Source: Halarchaeum acidiphilum MH1-52-1
GTDB taxonomy: Archaea > Halobacteriota > Halobacteria > Halobacteriales > Halobacteriaceae
Assembly (NCBI RefSeq): GCF_000474235.1
Contig: NZ_BATA01000013.1
Coordinates: 1 to 43,586 of the forward strand
DNA length: 43,586 bases
Reading direction: 5' to 3'
The notes beneath the pieces are model-generated. The model was given only the letters and a program-made list of their open reading frames with translations, had not been told where the DNA came from and ran no database searches. A program made the position numbers and the translations under genes. Numbering within the stretch: position 1 is the first letter of the stretch; each line of letters begins with the position of its first letter. This document shows, in pieces, positions 15,519 to 23,046 of the stretch.

Positions 15519-15541
15519 TCGCTAACTCGTGCAATCTGGGG
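15519..15541 (-). repeat. ORB-like direct repeat, copy 2
   Basis: Exact copy of the 23-mer at 15123-15145, 396 bp apart, again with a trailing G-run. Confidence 0.6.
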
Positions 15542-15713
15542 TCCCCTACTTATCCATAGCGCGCCGTCGATCCCTGTCTCAGAGATCGCCCCGCGAAGCG
15601 TACGTTGAGACACGTCGACTGAGACTCGCGGATTTTTGCACTGGAAATTCTACTCCCCACTGGAAACACCACCCGGGGGTAGTGGCACTGGAACCACCAC
15701 TCTTGCTCCCAGC

Positions 15714-15755
15714 TTAACCAACACTCCGCGCATTACTGCTCGTACTGTTGGTTAA
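15714..15755. repeat. Dispersed palindrome TTAACCAACA-N22-TGTTGGTTAA, copy 4
   Basis: Arms at 15714-15723 and 15746-15755 with the same 22-nt spacer. Unlike copies 1-3 it lies in the gene-poor origin region, just after the CACTGGAAA repeats, with no convincing gene start next to it. Confidence 0.8.
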
Positions 15756-15879
15756 CGCGATGGCGCGCTCTCACAGATTCGTTGTATCCGCCAGATTGGG
15801 TGCTCCACTGACCGGCAGCAGTCCTCCCCAGTCGTCGACGTGACCTTCTCGCAGAGACTCACGAAATACGAGGGTGGCA

Positions 15880-16131
15880 CCCCCCAGATTTCATGAGTCT
15901 CTCTTGCCCTTCGGACGGGCTTTGAGGGGCTACAGCCCCATCTCCGGTTGGTTGTGGTGTCGATAACTGTTTCCGACGAGTAGTTGCTCCAGTCTGCGAG
16001 TGGTGAAAGCTCCGGAAACGGTGGAGGGGATGGACCCGTGCTTCGGCACCCAACTCTGTGAACTCGTCCCATATTATGCGGACACGGTGGGGTGTGTATC
16101 CTTGACTTCTCATGAAATGTGGGGGGTCCCC
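15880..16131. repeat. Inverted ORB-like pair with G-strings
   Basis: CCCCCCAGATTTCATGAGTC (15880-15899) faces GACTTCTCATGAAATGTGGG (16104-16123), which continues into a G-run. The cores resemble ORB 2 with CATGAG in place of CACGAG. A weaker copy, GACTCACGAAATACGAGGG, is at 15856. A second outward-facing pair downstream of orc1. Confidence 0.5.
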
Positions 16132-16376
16132 CTACTGCAATCCCCGTGATATGACGTGAATCCCGCATTAGCACTCCCTTCGTGGAACATCCCCTCAAGA
16201 GTCCTGCGTACGGCGCCGTCGTTCGCGACGACCCTGCACATCGCGGCGCCCGTTGACGACTTTCAGCACGTCGAACCTCCATGAACCCTCGCCGTTGATT
16301 GATTCACCCTTGTATCAGCATCTGCCCAGCGAGCAGCTTGGCTCAGCCCCACTCTGAAACGGGGGGTAGATAGCGA

Positions 16377-17771
16377 TCAGTGCTTGGGGAGCGGTGCGGG
16401 CTCGAAGTCGAAGTCCGTCCGATTAGCGGGTGCGTCCTCAGGAATCTCCTTGTGGTTGAGGAGGGCGTCTGGGTATGCATCGTAGGCGAGTCCAATGAGG
16501 AGGGCTTCGACCTCCGCAAGGTAGGCTGGATAGCCGTATGGTCCGGGATACTCGGCTGGATCCCACGCGCGCACCCAGAGGTAGAGTTCGTCTGTGAGCT
16601 GGTGGGTGCCGTCTTCGACGAGTTCGCTCGCCCAGCTCAGCTTCTTCGATGCCTCCCCGAACACTGTCTCCGAGAGCTCACCAACGTGCCAGTAACTTCC
16701 GTCTCCCCAGCGGGCGAAACTCCGCGTCCCGTCGCGATTCTGCGCGATCTCCTCGAAGTTCGCGCTCACCTCGTTCTTCTTCCCGTACGCTTCCGCCTTC
16801 CCGATATATCGCGGCACGATATCCCCCACCCCTGGGTCGTCTTCGTCGGCGAGCTGGTAGAGTACATAGAGGAGGCCGTTCGGGCCGTCGGTCACTCCAT
16901 CCTCGTCGACGCATTTCCGCCCCTCGCTGCGGATTCGGTCGTCGATTTCGGCCGTCCGCTCGAACACCGTCGAGGATCCGATCTCGGTCAACGACACCGT
17001 CAAGTCCGCGTCCGTCTCGAACAGTGGGATCGGATCCGCCAGCGATTCGTCCTGCAGCTCCGCGTGAATCGTCTCCCTGACCCAGGCCTCCCAGAGGTCA
17101 GCCTTCGTCTCCCCATCGCGGTCACGCGTCGGCGGTTCCCCGGCCAGCATCGCTTCCTCGCTCTGCTCGTCCGTGTCGAACGCAACCCATTCCGGCCCAA
17201 GCGCGCCCATGCGTTGTGCGACGCGATTCGGGACGAAATCCCGATTCGCCAAGACACGATCGAACCCCGGATACGAGTGCGCGAGCCCCACCAGTTTCCC
17301 CTCGAGCTCGTGGCGATACGTCGGATAGCCATACGGGCCCGTTTCGATGTCGTCGACGTCGACGACCCACGCGCAGAGTGGCGCCGTCGACTGCTCGTAG
17401 ACGGTGGCGATATGGTCGTACTTCCCGTAGCTCCCCCAGGAGCCATCATCCTCCCAGTCACCGATCGGCACCGCATCACGGAGCCGCCGGAAATGCTCAA
17501 GCAGCCGACTCGCAACGCTTCCCGTTTCGCCGATATAGACCGGGCGAATCGACTGTGGGCCATCAACCGGCTCTTCGAGCAGATAGAGCAGGTAGAGATA
17601 GTCCCCAGATCCCCGGCCGAGGCGATATGCATCGTATGCCTCAGTCATCTCGAGTTCCGGCCCGGAGGCGTCGATCATCCGGACGGGATCCGGCGTCTCC
17701 ACGTCGCGAATATCCGAGAGCACCGTCGCCTCAACCCACGCCTCCCAGACATCCGCCTTCGTTCGCTCCAT
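16377..17771 (-). CDS. Tandem GIY-YIG-like domain protein
   Basis: A 464-aa protein from ATG 17771 (MERTKADVWEAWV); a GTG lies one codon earlier. Two similar halves: each begins KAD(V/L)WEAWV, has a LLY(L/V)LY strand, then a YIG strand (VYIGETGSVASRLLEHF; PRYIGKAEAYGKK) and ends GPYGYPxY with an acidic helix (RHELEGKLVGLAHSYP; LAEVEALLIGLAYDAYP). This fits the GIY-YIG nuclease core; the Arg after YIG and the late Glu look present in half 1 and less clear in half 2. Possibly a nuclease with one degenerate domain. Not a known restriction enzyme. Confidence 0.65.
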   Translation of the reverse strand: MERTKADVWEAWVEATVLSDIRDVETPDPVRMIDASGPELEMTEAYDAYRLGRGSGDYLYLLYLLEEPVDGPQSIRPVYIGETGSVASRLLEHFRRLRDAVPIGDWEDDGSWGSYGKYDHIATVYEQSTAPLCAWVVDVDDIETGPYGYPTYRHELEGKLVGLAHSYPGFDRVLANRDFVPNRVAQRMGALGPEWVAFDTDEQSEEAMLAGEPPTRDRDGETKADLWEAWVRETIHAELQDESLADPIPLFETDADLTVSLTEIGSSTVFERTAEIDDRIRSEGRKCVDEDGVTDGPNGLLYVLYQLADEDDPGVGDIVPRYIGKAEAYGKKNEVSANFEEIAQNRDGTRSFARWGDGSYWHVGELSETVFGEASKKLSWASELVEDGTHQLTDELYLWVRAWDPAEYPGPYGYPAYLAEVEALLIGLAYDAYPDALLNHKEIPEDAPANRTDFDFEPAPLPKH

Positions 17772-17833
17772 CACTATGCTTCAAGTATCGGCCTCAGACA
17801 TACAAAAACACTCGGCACAACCGGCAATCGAAA

Positions 17834-18466
17834 CTACTGCAGCACGACGTGGACATCAGCGTCGGCACTCCACTCACGGAACATCCGTTCGAGATACGCG
17901 AGCGCCTCCCCCTCACTCGCGAAGACGCGGCGGTCGAGGAAGTCGCCGACGATGGCTTTCAGCGCGTCGAACTCCCCACGAACGTACTCGTCGTTAGTGG
18001 GGTCGCCGTCGCGCCAGGTGACTGTCCGGAGTGCGCCATGGCCGACGGTTGGCGCACGGCGCGCCGTCGTCGCGACGTCCTCCAACCCGAACCAGAACAC
18101 GCGATACGCCCTCACCCGCAACTGCCAGTCGTCACAGCGCACGACGTAGAACGCCTCGTGAGCGAGGTAGTCGACGTACTCTTGGCGGATCTCCCGGAGG
18201 CTGAGGCCAACAGCACACGGCTCAACCTCGACTCGTGTCGGTATCTGACTCTCCCCGCACTCTGATGTGGGAATCCCGCGATCTGAGGCGGTTCGTAAGT
18301 ATTCGTAGACGTGTTTCGTCCACTCGTTCCCGCTCGTGTACTCTCCGAATGGCGTCTCCAGCGTAAGCAGCTGCTTCAACTGGAGATTTTTTGCCCCGCG
18401 ATGCGAGTAGTGGAGGTTGTACTGTCCGTCTGATCGTTCGTAGGCAACGAGAGTGCGATGTCCCAT
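17834..18466 (-). CDS. DUF6735-like haloarchaeal protein
   Basis: A 210-aa protein starting MGHRTLVAYERSDGQYNLHY. This opening and the following SHRGAKNLQLKQLL are typical of a haloarchaea-restricted family I recall as DUF6735. It contains several aromatic strands (YRVFWFGLED) and no catalytic signature. Function unknown. It has its own leader hairpin (18501-18524), like other plasmid-half genes. Confidence 0.7.
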   Translation of the reverse strand: MGHRTLVAYERSDGQYNLHYSHRGAKNLQLKQLLTLETPFGEYTSGNEWTKHVYEYLRTASDRGIPTSECGESQIPTRVEVEPCAVGLSLREIRQEYVDYLAHEAFYVVRCDDWQLRVRAYRVFWFGLEDVATTARRAPTVGHGALRTVTWRDGDPTNDEYVRGEFDALKAIVGDFLDRRVFASEGEALAYLERMFREWSADADVHVVLQ

Positions 18467-18500
18467 ACTGATTCCGCGCGACGTCCCTCAGGACGCCCCG

Positions 18501-18524
18501 CACCCCTACAGGGGCGACAAAAAC
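18501..18524 (-). promoter_or_regulatory. 5'-leader hairpin, copy G
   Basis: Minus strand GTTTTTGTCGCCCCTGTAGG GGTG: a CGCCCC-TGTA-GGGGTG stem 35 nt before the gene at 18466. Confidence 0.55.
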
Positions 18525-18568
18525 ACAGACGGTGGATAGAGCCGCGACTACTTTCCGTCTCGCTCCAG

Positions 18569-18832
18569 CTATTCCGAGTTCTCCGCAGGGACGAGATCTC
18601 GATGGCGAAATGAGACGCCGAGTACTTCGCCGGTCTGGGCATCTTTCAGCGTGTATGAATACGCATCCAGCTCTCGGCCTGTTTCAGCACTCAGATTGTC
18701 CTCCGTGACGTCTACAACGATACAGACCAACCCGTGGAATCGGCTATCGAGATCATCCTTACCGAGATAAATCTCAACCCGGTCACCAACTGAGTACGAT
18801 TCTGTTGCTGGATTCGGGATGTCTTCCATCAT
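18569..18832 (-). CDS. Small beta-rich haloarchaeal protein (DUF8139-like)
   Basis: An 87-aa protein from ATG 18832 or 18829 (MMEDIPNPATESYSVGDRVE). The pattern SVGDRVEIYLGKDDLDSRFH, GLVCIVVDV, ELDAYSYTLKDAQTGE, then RHRDLVP, suggests a small SH3-like barrel and matches a haloarchaeal family I remember as DUF8139 (number to be confirmed). The upstream open frame is rejected. It is the last minus-strand gene before the plus-strand defence island. Confidence 0.65.
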   Translation of the reverse strand: MMEDIPNPATESYSVGDRVEIYLGKDDLDSRFHGLVCIVVDVTEDNLSAETGRELDAYSYTLKDAQTGEVLGVSFRHRDLVPAENSE

Positions 18833-19007
18833 GCTCTTTCTTGCCTGCCAGCGTATATGTGTTGGTGGCAAGTCTTTCCCGTCTGGTGGACCCCGTTTAA
18901 CTAAACATGATGTCTGAAATCTGCACAACGCTTATAGATGGCTCGCTCCTCCAGCAGAGGTGACGTGACACCCACTCGACCTGTGTGCTTCTCCCAGAGA
19001 CTTCGGA

Positions 19008-20057
19008 ATGAGGGACGGTAGGATGGACGAGGAGCAGATTGAAGCTATCTCGCGTGCACTTCGATCCGACGAGTATCGATCCAGAGGGATCAAACTGATT
19101 TCGAAAGTTGAACCTCTGTCGAAGGAGCTTGCTGACGCGTGGGCTGACGACGTAGCATTCGCGCTACGAGACGAATCGAGTGCGTACACTCAATACCAGC
19201 TACTTGAACAACTATCTCGGATCGCCCGCCGAAGCCCTCGGTCGGTCGTACCGATCGTTCCAGTCATCGTCTCACACGTCGCTGACGGCCTTGAGAACAC
19301 TGGTAGTGACGACCCCGATGGGAATGCTAAGGTCAGATACGGAACTACCATCCTCCGGGCGGTCGTAGATGGTACGGGTCCCGAAGAGGGTACGTTTGAT
19401 GTCAAGCGAACGGACGTCGACGCGTTCTTCCAGTGGGGCGGTTCGGAGCATCGTTCTCTCGCGTATCGGTTGCTCGGTCGTAGTGCTTCTCCGGACTCTG
19501 TGAGTGAACTCGTCCACGACGTCTCCTACGAGTTTGAAGGCGTCATAGACGCACGCCGTGCGGCGCTTGAGGACGCCGGTCGATTAGTGCTCGCCTCCAC
19601 CAAGGGACAGGGACCACTGAGCTCGGCGGATACTGTCGTCTCGTTCGCCAAATTATATGCGCACGAGTCACTTGAGCCCGACGTTGAGGTACGACAGCAC
19701 GTGGTTGATCTGCTCTTCGAAGCGCTCGCCGACGCCCGGAGTGACGAACGGGCGGACCTGCTGACTGCCGTCGAACGACTCTCTCGAACGGACCCCGACT
19801 TCGCGAAGTCGATAACCCGTCGAGCGTGCGAGTACGCAGGTGGTGACTATCTCCAGCAGGACGACGGATGGCACGTCCTCCAGCGGGTCGCGGAAGGAGC
19901 ACCCGAAGTGATCGCCGACCGATCCGAGTGGCTTGCGAGCGAAGCAAGTCCCGACGGTGCTTACAGCATCCGTGCCTTAGAAGTCGTCTCCACGGTTGCC
20001 GATCGGCTATCTACCGTCCCCCCCCGTCCTCGCCGAAACCGCGATACGTGCGCTTGA
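19008..20057 (+). CDS. HEAT-like repeat N-terminal part of a frameshifted DrmE-like protein
   Basis: A 349-aa frame (ATG 19008; ATG 19023 is equally possible) made of repeated amphipathic helices of HEAT/ARM character (DEEQIEAISRALRSDEYRSR; LLEQLSRIARRSPRSV). It leaves frame in a run of eight C at 20018-20025 and then reads PRPRRNRDTCA to a stop. Removing one C joins it to the next frame, where the helical repeat continues without interruption (VLAETAIRALDSGDKHVV). I infer one gene of about 1,250 aa, 19008-22770, broken or switchable here. Confidence 0.75.
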   Translation: MRDGRMDEEQIEAISRALRSDEYRSRGIKLISKVEPLSKELADAWADDVAFALRDESSAYTQYQLLEQLSRIARRSPRSVVPIVPVIVSHVADGLENTGSDDPDGNAKVRYGTTILRAVVDGTGPEEGTFDVKRTDVDAFFQWGGSEHRSLAYRLLGRSASPDSVSELVHDVSYEFEGVIDARRAALEDAGRLVLASTKGQGPLSSADTVVSFAKLYAHESLEPDVEVRQHVVDLLFEALADARSDERADLLTAVERLSRTDPDFAKSITRRACEYAGGDYLQQDDGWHVLQRVAEGAPEVIADRSEWLASEASPDGAYSIRALEVVSTVADRLSTVPPRPRRNRDTCA

Positions 20058-22770
20058 CTCGGGCGACAAACACGTCGTCATCGCGGCGATTGACGCGATC
20101 GTATCTATGGGCATCCATCCCCCGCCCCCGAAGCTAGCCGAGCTGGACGACGGAAACACCGATGTCGCGAAAGCTGCATCCGATGCTCGGCGACGGCTCT
20201 CGAAAATGGGTGGTACCGAGTCTTCGCACATAACTGACGCACTTCGGGACGACCCTCGTATTGGGTTCTTCGCCGAGGACGGAGAGAGTGACCTCTATCT
20301 CAAACGCCGGACAGACGGCGGGATATGGGAAGACCTCTCCCTTGGTGATGTTCGGAGAGGGGTTGTCGAAGAGACGGTCCAGGCGGTTGAACGGGGAGAG
20401 AATGTTCCCGTCGTACTCCCGTACTACCGGCCTCATGACGTGGTACTGGTCGGGGTCGTACTTGAGTTGGCTGACCCCGGTGTGAACCGACAGATCGGTC
20501 TGTACACTCCCGGATCTCGGACACAGTGGGGGATGAAGGGCCAAGTTCGAGAGGAGCTAGCTCGATTCGGGCTCTCGGACGTCTCTGGCGACGTCGTCAG
20601 TGCGACGCCTATCCCCGATGTCGTTCCCCACGCGTACGTCTGGGAAGGAGAAGTTCGCGAAGATTCAGACGGTACGGCCCCCGGCAGATTCGTCGTCTGC
20701 AAGCAGCTCCACGACTTCGAAGAAGTTGGAGATCTTGACATAGCGGTCCTTAATATGACCGCGCGGACGCGCGAAGATACGGCAGCACGGATACAGGACG
20801 TAGAGGAGAGTCATCCCGACGCCACCCTCGTCAACGCGTACAGCTACTACACGAAGAACGAGATAGAGGGGCGACCACCGTACGGTCCACCGACGGGGTT
20901 GGAGGATGCGTCTACACTGCCGAGTGTGGCGACACTCGATCCTGTCGTTGAGCGAGGCCCCCTCCCAGCGCAGACCCGATCGGGACGCGACACCGACGAC
21001 GCGAATACCGAAGAGAGTGCGAGCGCATCTACACTCACAGAGAGAGCCTGGACGGGTGGTGACGACGACGTCCGTGCGCTAGCAACACCGGCTACAGTCA
21101 AGATTGATCACGTGGAGGCGGACGACGTCTCTACGCTCCTTGATCAGGTCTTCGAACAGTCGGCGGAACTACGCGGTGTTGACGACGGTGGCGCTGGCGG
21201 ACTGATATTCTCTCGACAGTTGTTCTTCGAGCGCCTCCCCGTCCCAACGGCGGACTTCGACGAGTGGGTCCGTGAGCGCTACTACGACGGCGAACGCTTC
21301 CTCCCACCGATCATCCAGGAGCGTATCGATGACGTTGAGAATCTCGCTAACTCGATTGAGCAGCTACAAGCCGTCCGTCCGTTGAACAAGTCGGCACAAA
21401 TCCTTGAGCGGATTGACGAACGCCTGCGTGATCAGAACCCGCTCTTCGACCGGCTCTCTCACTACGTCCGCGGCGCACTTGAGACGGGCCGCCGCCTCCT
21501 CGTGTTCAGTGAGAGCGTGAAGCACGCAGAAGTCCTCCGCTACTCGTTGGAGGAGCACGACGTCGTCTCTCGAGAAGAACTGGAGTCTGGCCCAGTGTCC
21601 GTCGTGTCTCCCGATACAGCCAGAGACGTCGGACCTCACGATACGCTGTTAGTGTTCGGTGCGCTCCACCAGGAGAACGCGGGGTTCTACGTACACCCCC
21701 GCGTCTCTGAAACAGTCGTCCTTACCTACGATCGAGCGTGGTCGTCGATGGTCGAACGGCAGGCTAGTGAGTTCGTTGAGACACTGAACGACGTCGTCGG
21801 AGGCTCCGACTACGCACCGTATCCAGATCCACAGGTCGTGGGTGACGTAGAACCCGAGACCGAGGAGATTCCCGAATCCGCTAGCGCAGCGGAGAGTGTA
21901 CCACCCGCGACAGAGCGGTCTGGAGAGCGCGAGTCGTCAGGTGGCGCTTCTCGAAGCCAGACGGGTTCGAAGTCGAAGGCTGAGATCCTTGAGGACGCGA
22001 TGGATTCGATGTCGACGCGCGAGTATCGGGAGGAATCTGGTCGGTATGAACGGGAAGTCCGCCACTACCTGGTTAAGACTGGGGACGGTGAAATGTTCGA
22101 TCTCACTAACCACGACACGGTCCTTCGGCAACGTACGACCGGTGGAAGGAAGCAGTATCACTGGGTGGGTCCCGACCGTCTCACGTCCGGTGATACCTTC
22201 GTCACGATCCCCGACGAGATTCAAGAGGAGATCTGGCGCGACCAACTGCGAGACTTCTACAAGGATGAGGTGAACGCGGACGAAGCGGTCGACCGTCTCA
22301 AAGAGTGGGTAGATGCTCTGAACGAAGCCTGGGTGCGTGTTGAGGAGGAATTGTCCACTGGCGTACTTCCCACACAGAAAGCAGTCCATGGGGAGATCTA
22401 CCAGCGGCTCACCGAGGCGAACGACTCCTTTGACCGCGCCCCCGGGACCCTCAAAGATTGGTTCGACTCCGTTCGCGAAGCGGACGGGCCGGTTGACCTC
22501 GTTGAAGACCCCTCACTCACCATCGGTCCACGGTCCTTCCGCGACATCCAAGCTGTCGGGCGTACGTTCGGCTTCGCGACACTCGTAGACGACGCGAAAG
22601 AAATTGAGGCCGCGATGGAGGGGCTCCGGACCATCAATCGACAGCAGGGACGCGAGCTACACACCGAGATCCGCGAACAGATGAACACCGGTATCGACAA
22701 CCGTATCGCTAACGCAGCACGGCGTCACGTCGTGAGAGATATCGAGGAGGTAGACGAAGAATCCGAGTGA
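19996..22770 (+). CDS. DrmE-like DISARM protein (C-terminal part, frameshifted)
   Basis: This frame has only a TTG near its beginning (19996), supporting continuity with the upstream HEAT frame. After residual HEAT repeats it carries two Rossmann-like regions: VVLPYYRPHDVVLVGVVLEL...GLYTPGSRTQWGMKG and, later, RLLVFSESVKHAEVLRYSLE...NAGFYVHPRVSETVVLTYDR. The second looks like a helicase C-terminal half without a Walker motif. A paralogue lies at 30423-32783. It sits immediately before drmA, where class 2 DISARM places drmE. The DrmE name is inferred from context and gross features. Confidence 0.65.
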   Translation: MPIGYLPSPPVLAETAIRALDSGDKHVVIAAIDAIVSMGIHPPPPKLAELDDGNTDVAKAASDARRRLSKMGGTESSHITDALRDDPRIGFFAEDGESDLYLKRRTDGGIWEDLSLGDVRRGVVEETVQAVERGENVPVVLPYYRPHDVVLVGVVLELADPGVNRQIGLYTPGSRTQWGMKGQVREELARFGLSDVSGDVVSATPIPDVVPHAYVWEGEVREDSDGTAPGRFVVCKQLHDFEEVGDLDIAVLNMTARTREDTAARIQDVEESHPDATLVNAYSYYTKNEIEGRPPYGPPTGLEDASTLPSVATLDPVVERGPLPAQTRSGRDTDDANTEESASASTLTERAWTGGDDDVRALATPATVKIDHVEADDVSTLLDQVFEQSAELRGVDDGGAGGLIFSRQLFFERLPVPTADFDEWVRERYYDGERFLPPIIQERIDDVENLANSIEQLQAVRPLNKSAQILERIDERLRDQNPLFDRLSHYVRGALETGRRLLVFSESVKHAEVLRYSLEEHDVVSREELESGPVSVVSPDTARDVGPHDTLLVFGALHQENAGFYVHPRVSETVVLTYDRAWSSMVERQASEFVETLNDVVGGSDYAPYPDPQVVGDVEPETEEIPESASAAESVPPATERSGERESSGGASRSQTGSKSKAEILEDAMDSMSTREYREESGRYEREVRHYLVKTGDGEMFDLTNHDTVLRQRTTGGRKQYHWVGPDRLTSGDTFVTIPDEIQEEIWRDQLRDFYKDEVNADEAVDRLKEWVDALNEAWVRVEEELSTGVLPTQKAVHGEIYQRLTEANDSFDRAPGTLKDWFDSVREADGPVDLVEDPSLTIGPRSFRDIQAVGRTFGFATLVDDAKEIEAAMEGLRTINRQQGRELHTEIREQMNTGIDNRIANAARRHVVRDIEEVDEESE

Positions 22771-22793
22771 CTTCCTGTTCAGGGTTAGAGTTA

Positions 22794-22914
22794 CTGTTGA
22801 AATCCCTCAGCCGTGACATTGAGAAGAGCTACTCTTCCTCCGGAAATTCACGGACGTGCTGTGAAATTAGATCCTCAGAAAATCACAAGATGGCATGAGG
22901 GTTTCAACAGAGCC
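22794..22914. mobile_element. MITE-like element, left of drmABC
   Basis: About 121 bp bounded by CTGTTGAAATCCCTC (22794-22808) and GAGGGTTTCAACAGAGCC (22897-22914), imperfect terminal inverted repeats. A related element at 29615-29737 has matching ends in inverted orientation, with some internal similarity. No ORF. It lies between the DrmE-like gene and the drmA promoter. Confidence 0.6.
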
Positions 22915-23016
22915 AAATCATCATATATTTGTCTATTATATGTGGTGTTTCGGTAGTAAATCGGTGAGAAGAACCCGAACTTCATACTCAATGCGAATTA
23001 CCAACTCAACTAAAGG

Positions 23017-23022
23017 TTTATA
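23017..23022 (+). promoter_or_regulatory. TATA box of drmA
   Basis: TTTATA, preceded by purine-rich AAAGG (BRE-like), ends 24 nt before the GTG of drmA. This spacing puts the transcript start at or next to the start codon, so drmA is probably leaderless. Confidence 0.6.
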
Positions 23023-23046
23023 CAGTCGGGCTGAAAATCCGAGGTT

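Larger units (their letters stand above)
15087..15701 (+). repeat. Four iteron-like CACTGGAAA 16-mers
   Basis: Direct repeats at 15087-15102, 15639-15654, 15658-15673 and 15686-15701 share CACTGGAA and end in CCACT or close variants (CACTGGAAACGCCACT in the first). Two are preceded by ACTCCC. Probable initiator or regulator sites within the origin region. Confidence 0.5.
14820..16376. other. Gene-poor downstream origin region
   Basis: About 1.55 kb with no convincing gene. It holds a hairpin ACAGCCC-TCT-GGGCTGT (14894-14910, possible orc1 terminator), four CACTGGAAA-type 16-mers, ORB-like repeats with G-strings at 15123, 15519, 15880 and 16104, and palindrome copy 4. A 39-codon GTG frame on the minus strand (15052-14933, GGEKYADRPVKEQYIREVEE) is a possible microprotein or gene remnant. 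Confidence 0.6.

Noticed and set aside
15123-15541. 23-bp direct repeat as attachment site of a 396-bp insertion
   Set aside because: No integrase or insert gene lies between the copies, and the core matches the ORB repeats, so origin repeats explain it better.
15269-15613. 114-aa minus-strand open frame
   Set aside because: Contains the exact 23-bp direct repeat and lacks any motif. It could be real, but cannot be supported.
15752-16282. 176-aa minus-strand open frame in the origin region
   Set aside because: Overlaps ORB-like repeats, contains no recognisable domain and has Arg/Ser/Pro-rich random composition.
16380-18149. 589-aa plus-strand open frame
   Set aside because: Runs antisense through the tandem GIY-YIG-like gene; Arg/Pro/His-rich with no motif.
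20018-20025. Programmed ribosomal frameshift at C8
   Set aside because: No stimulatory structure is evident and archaeal programmed frameshifts are rare. Slippage mutation or sequencing error is preferred, though not excluded.
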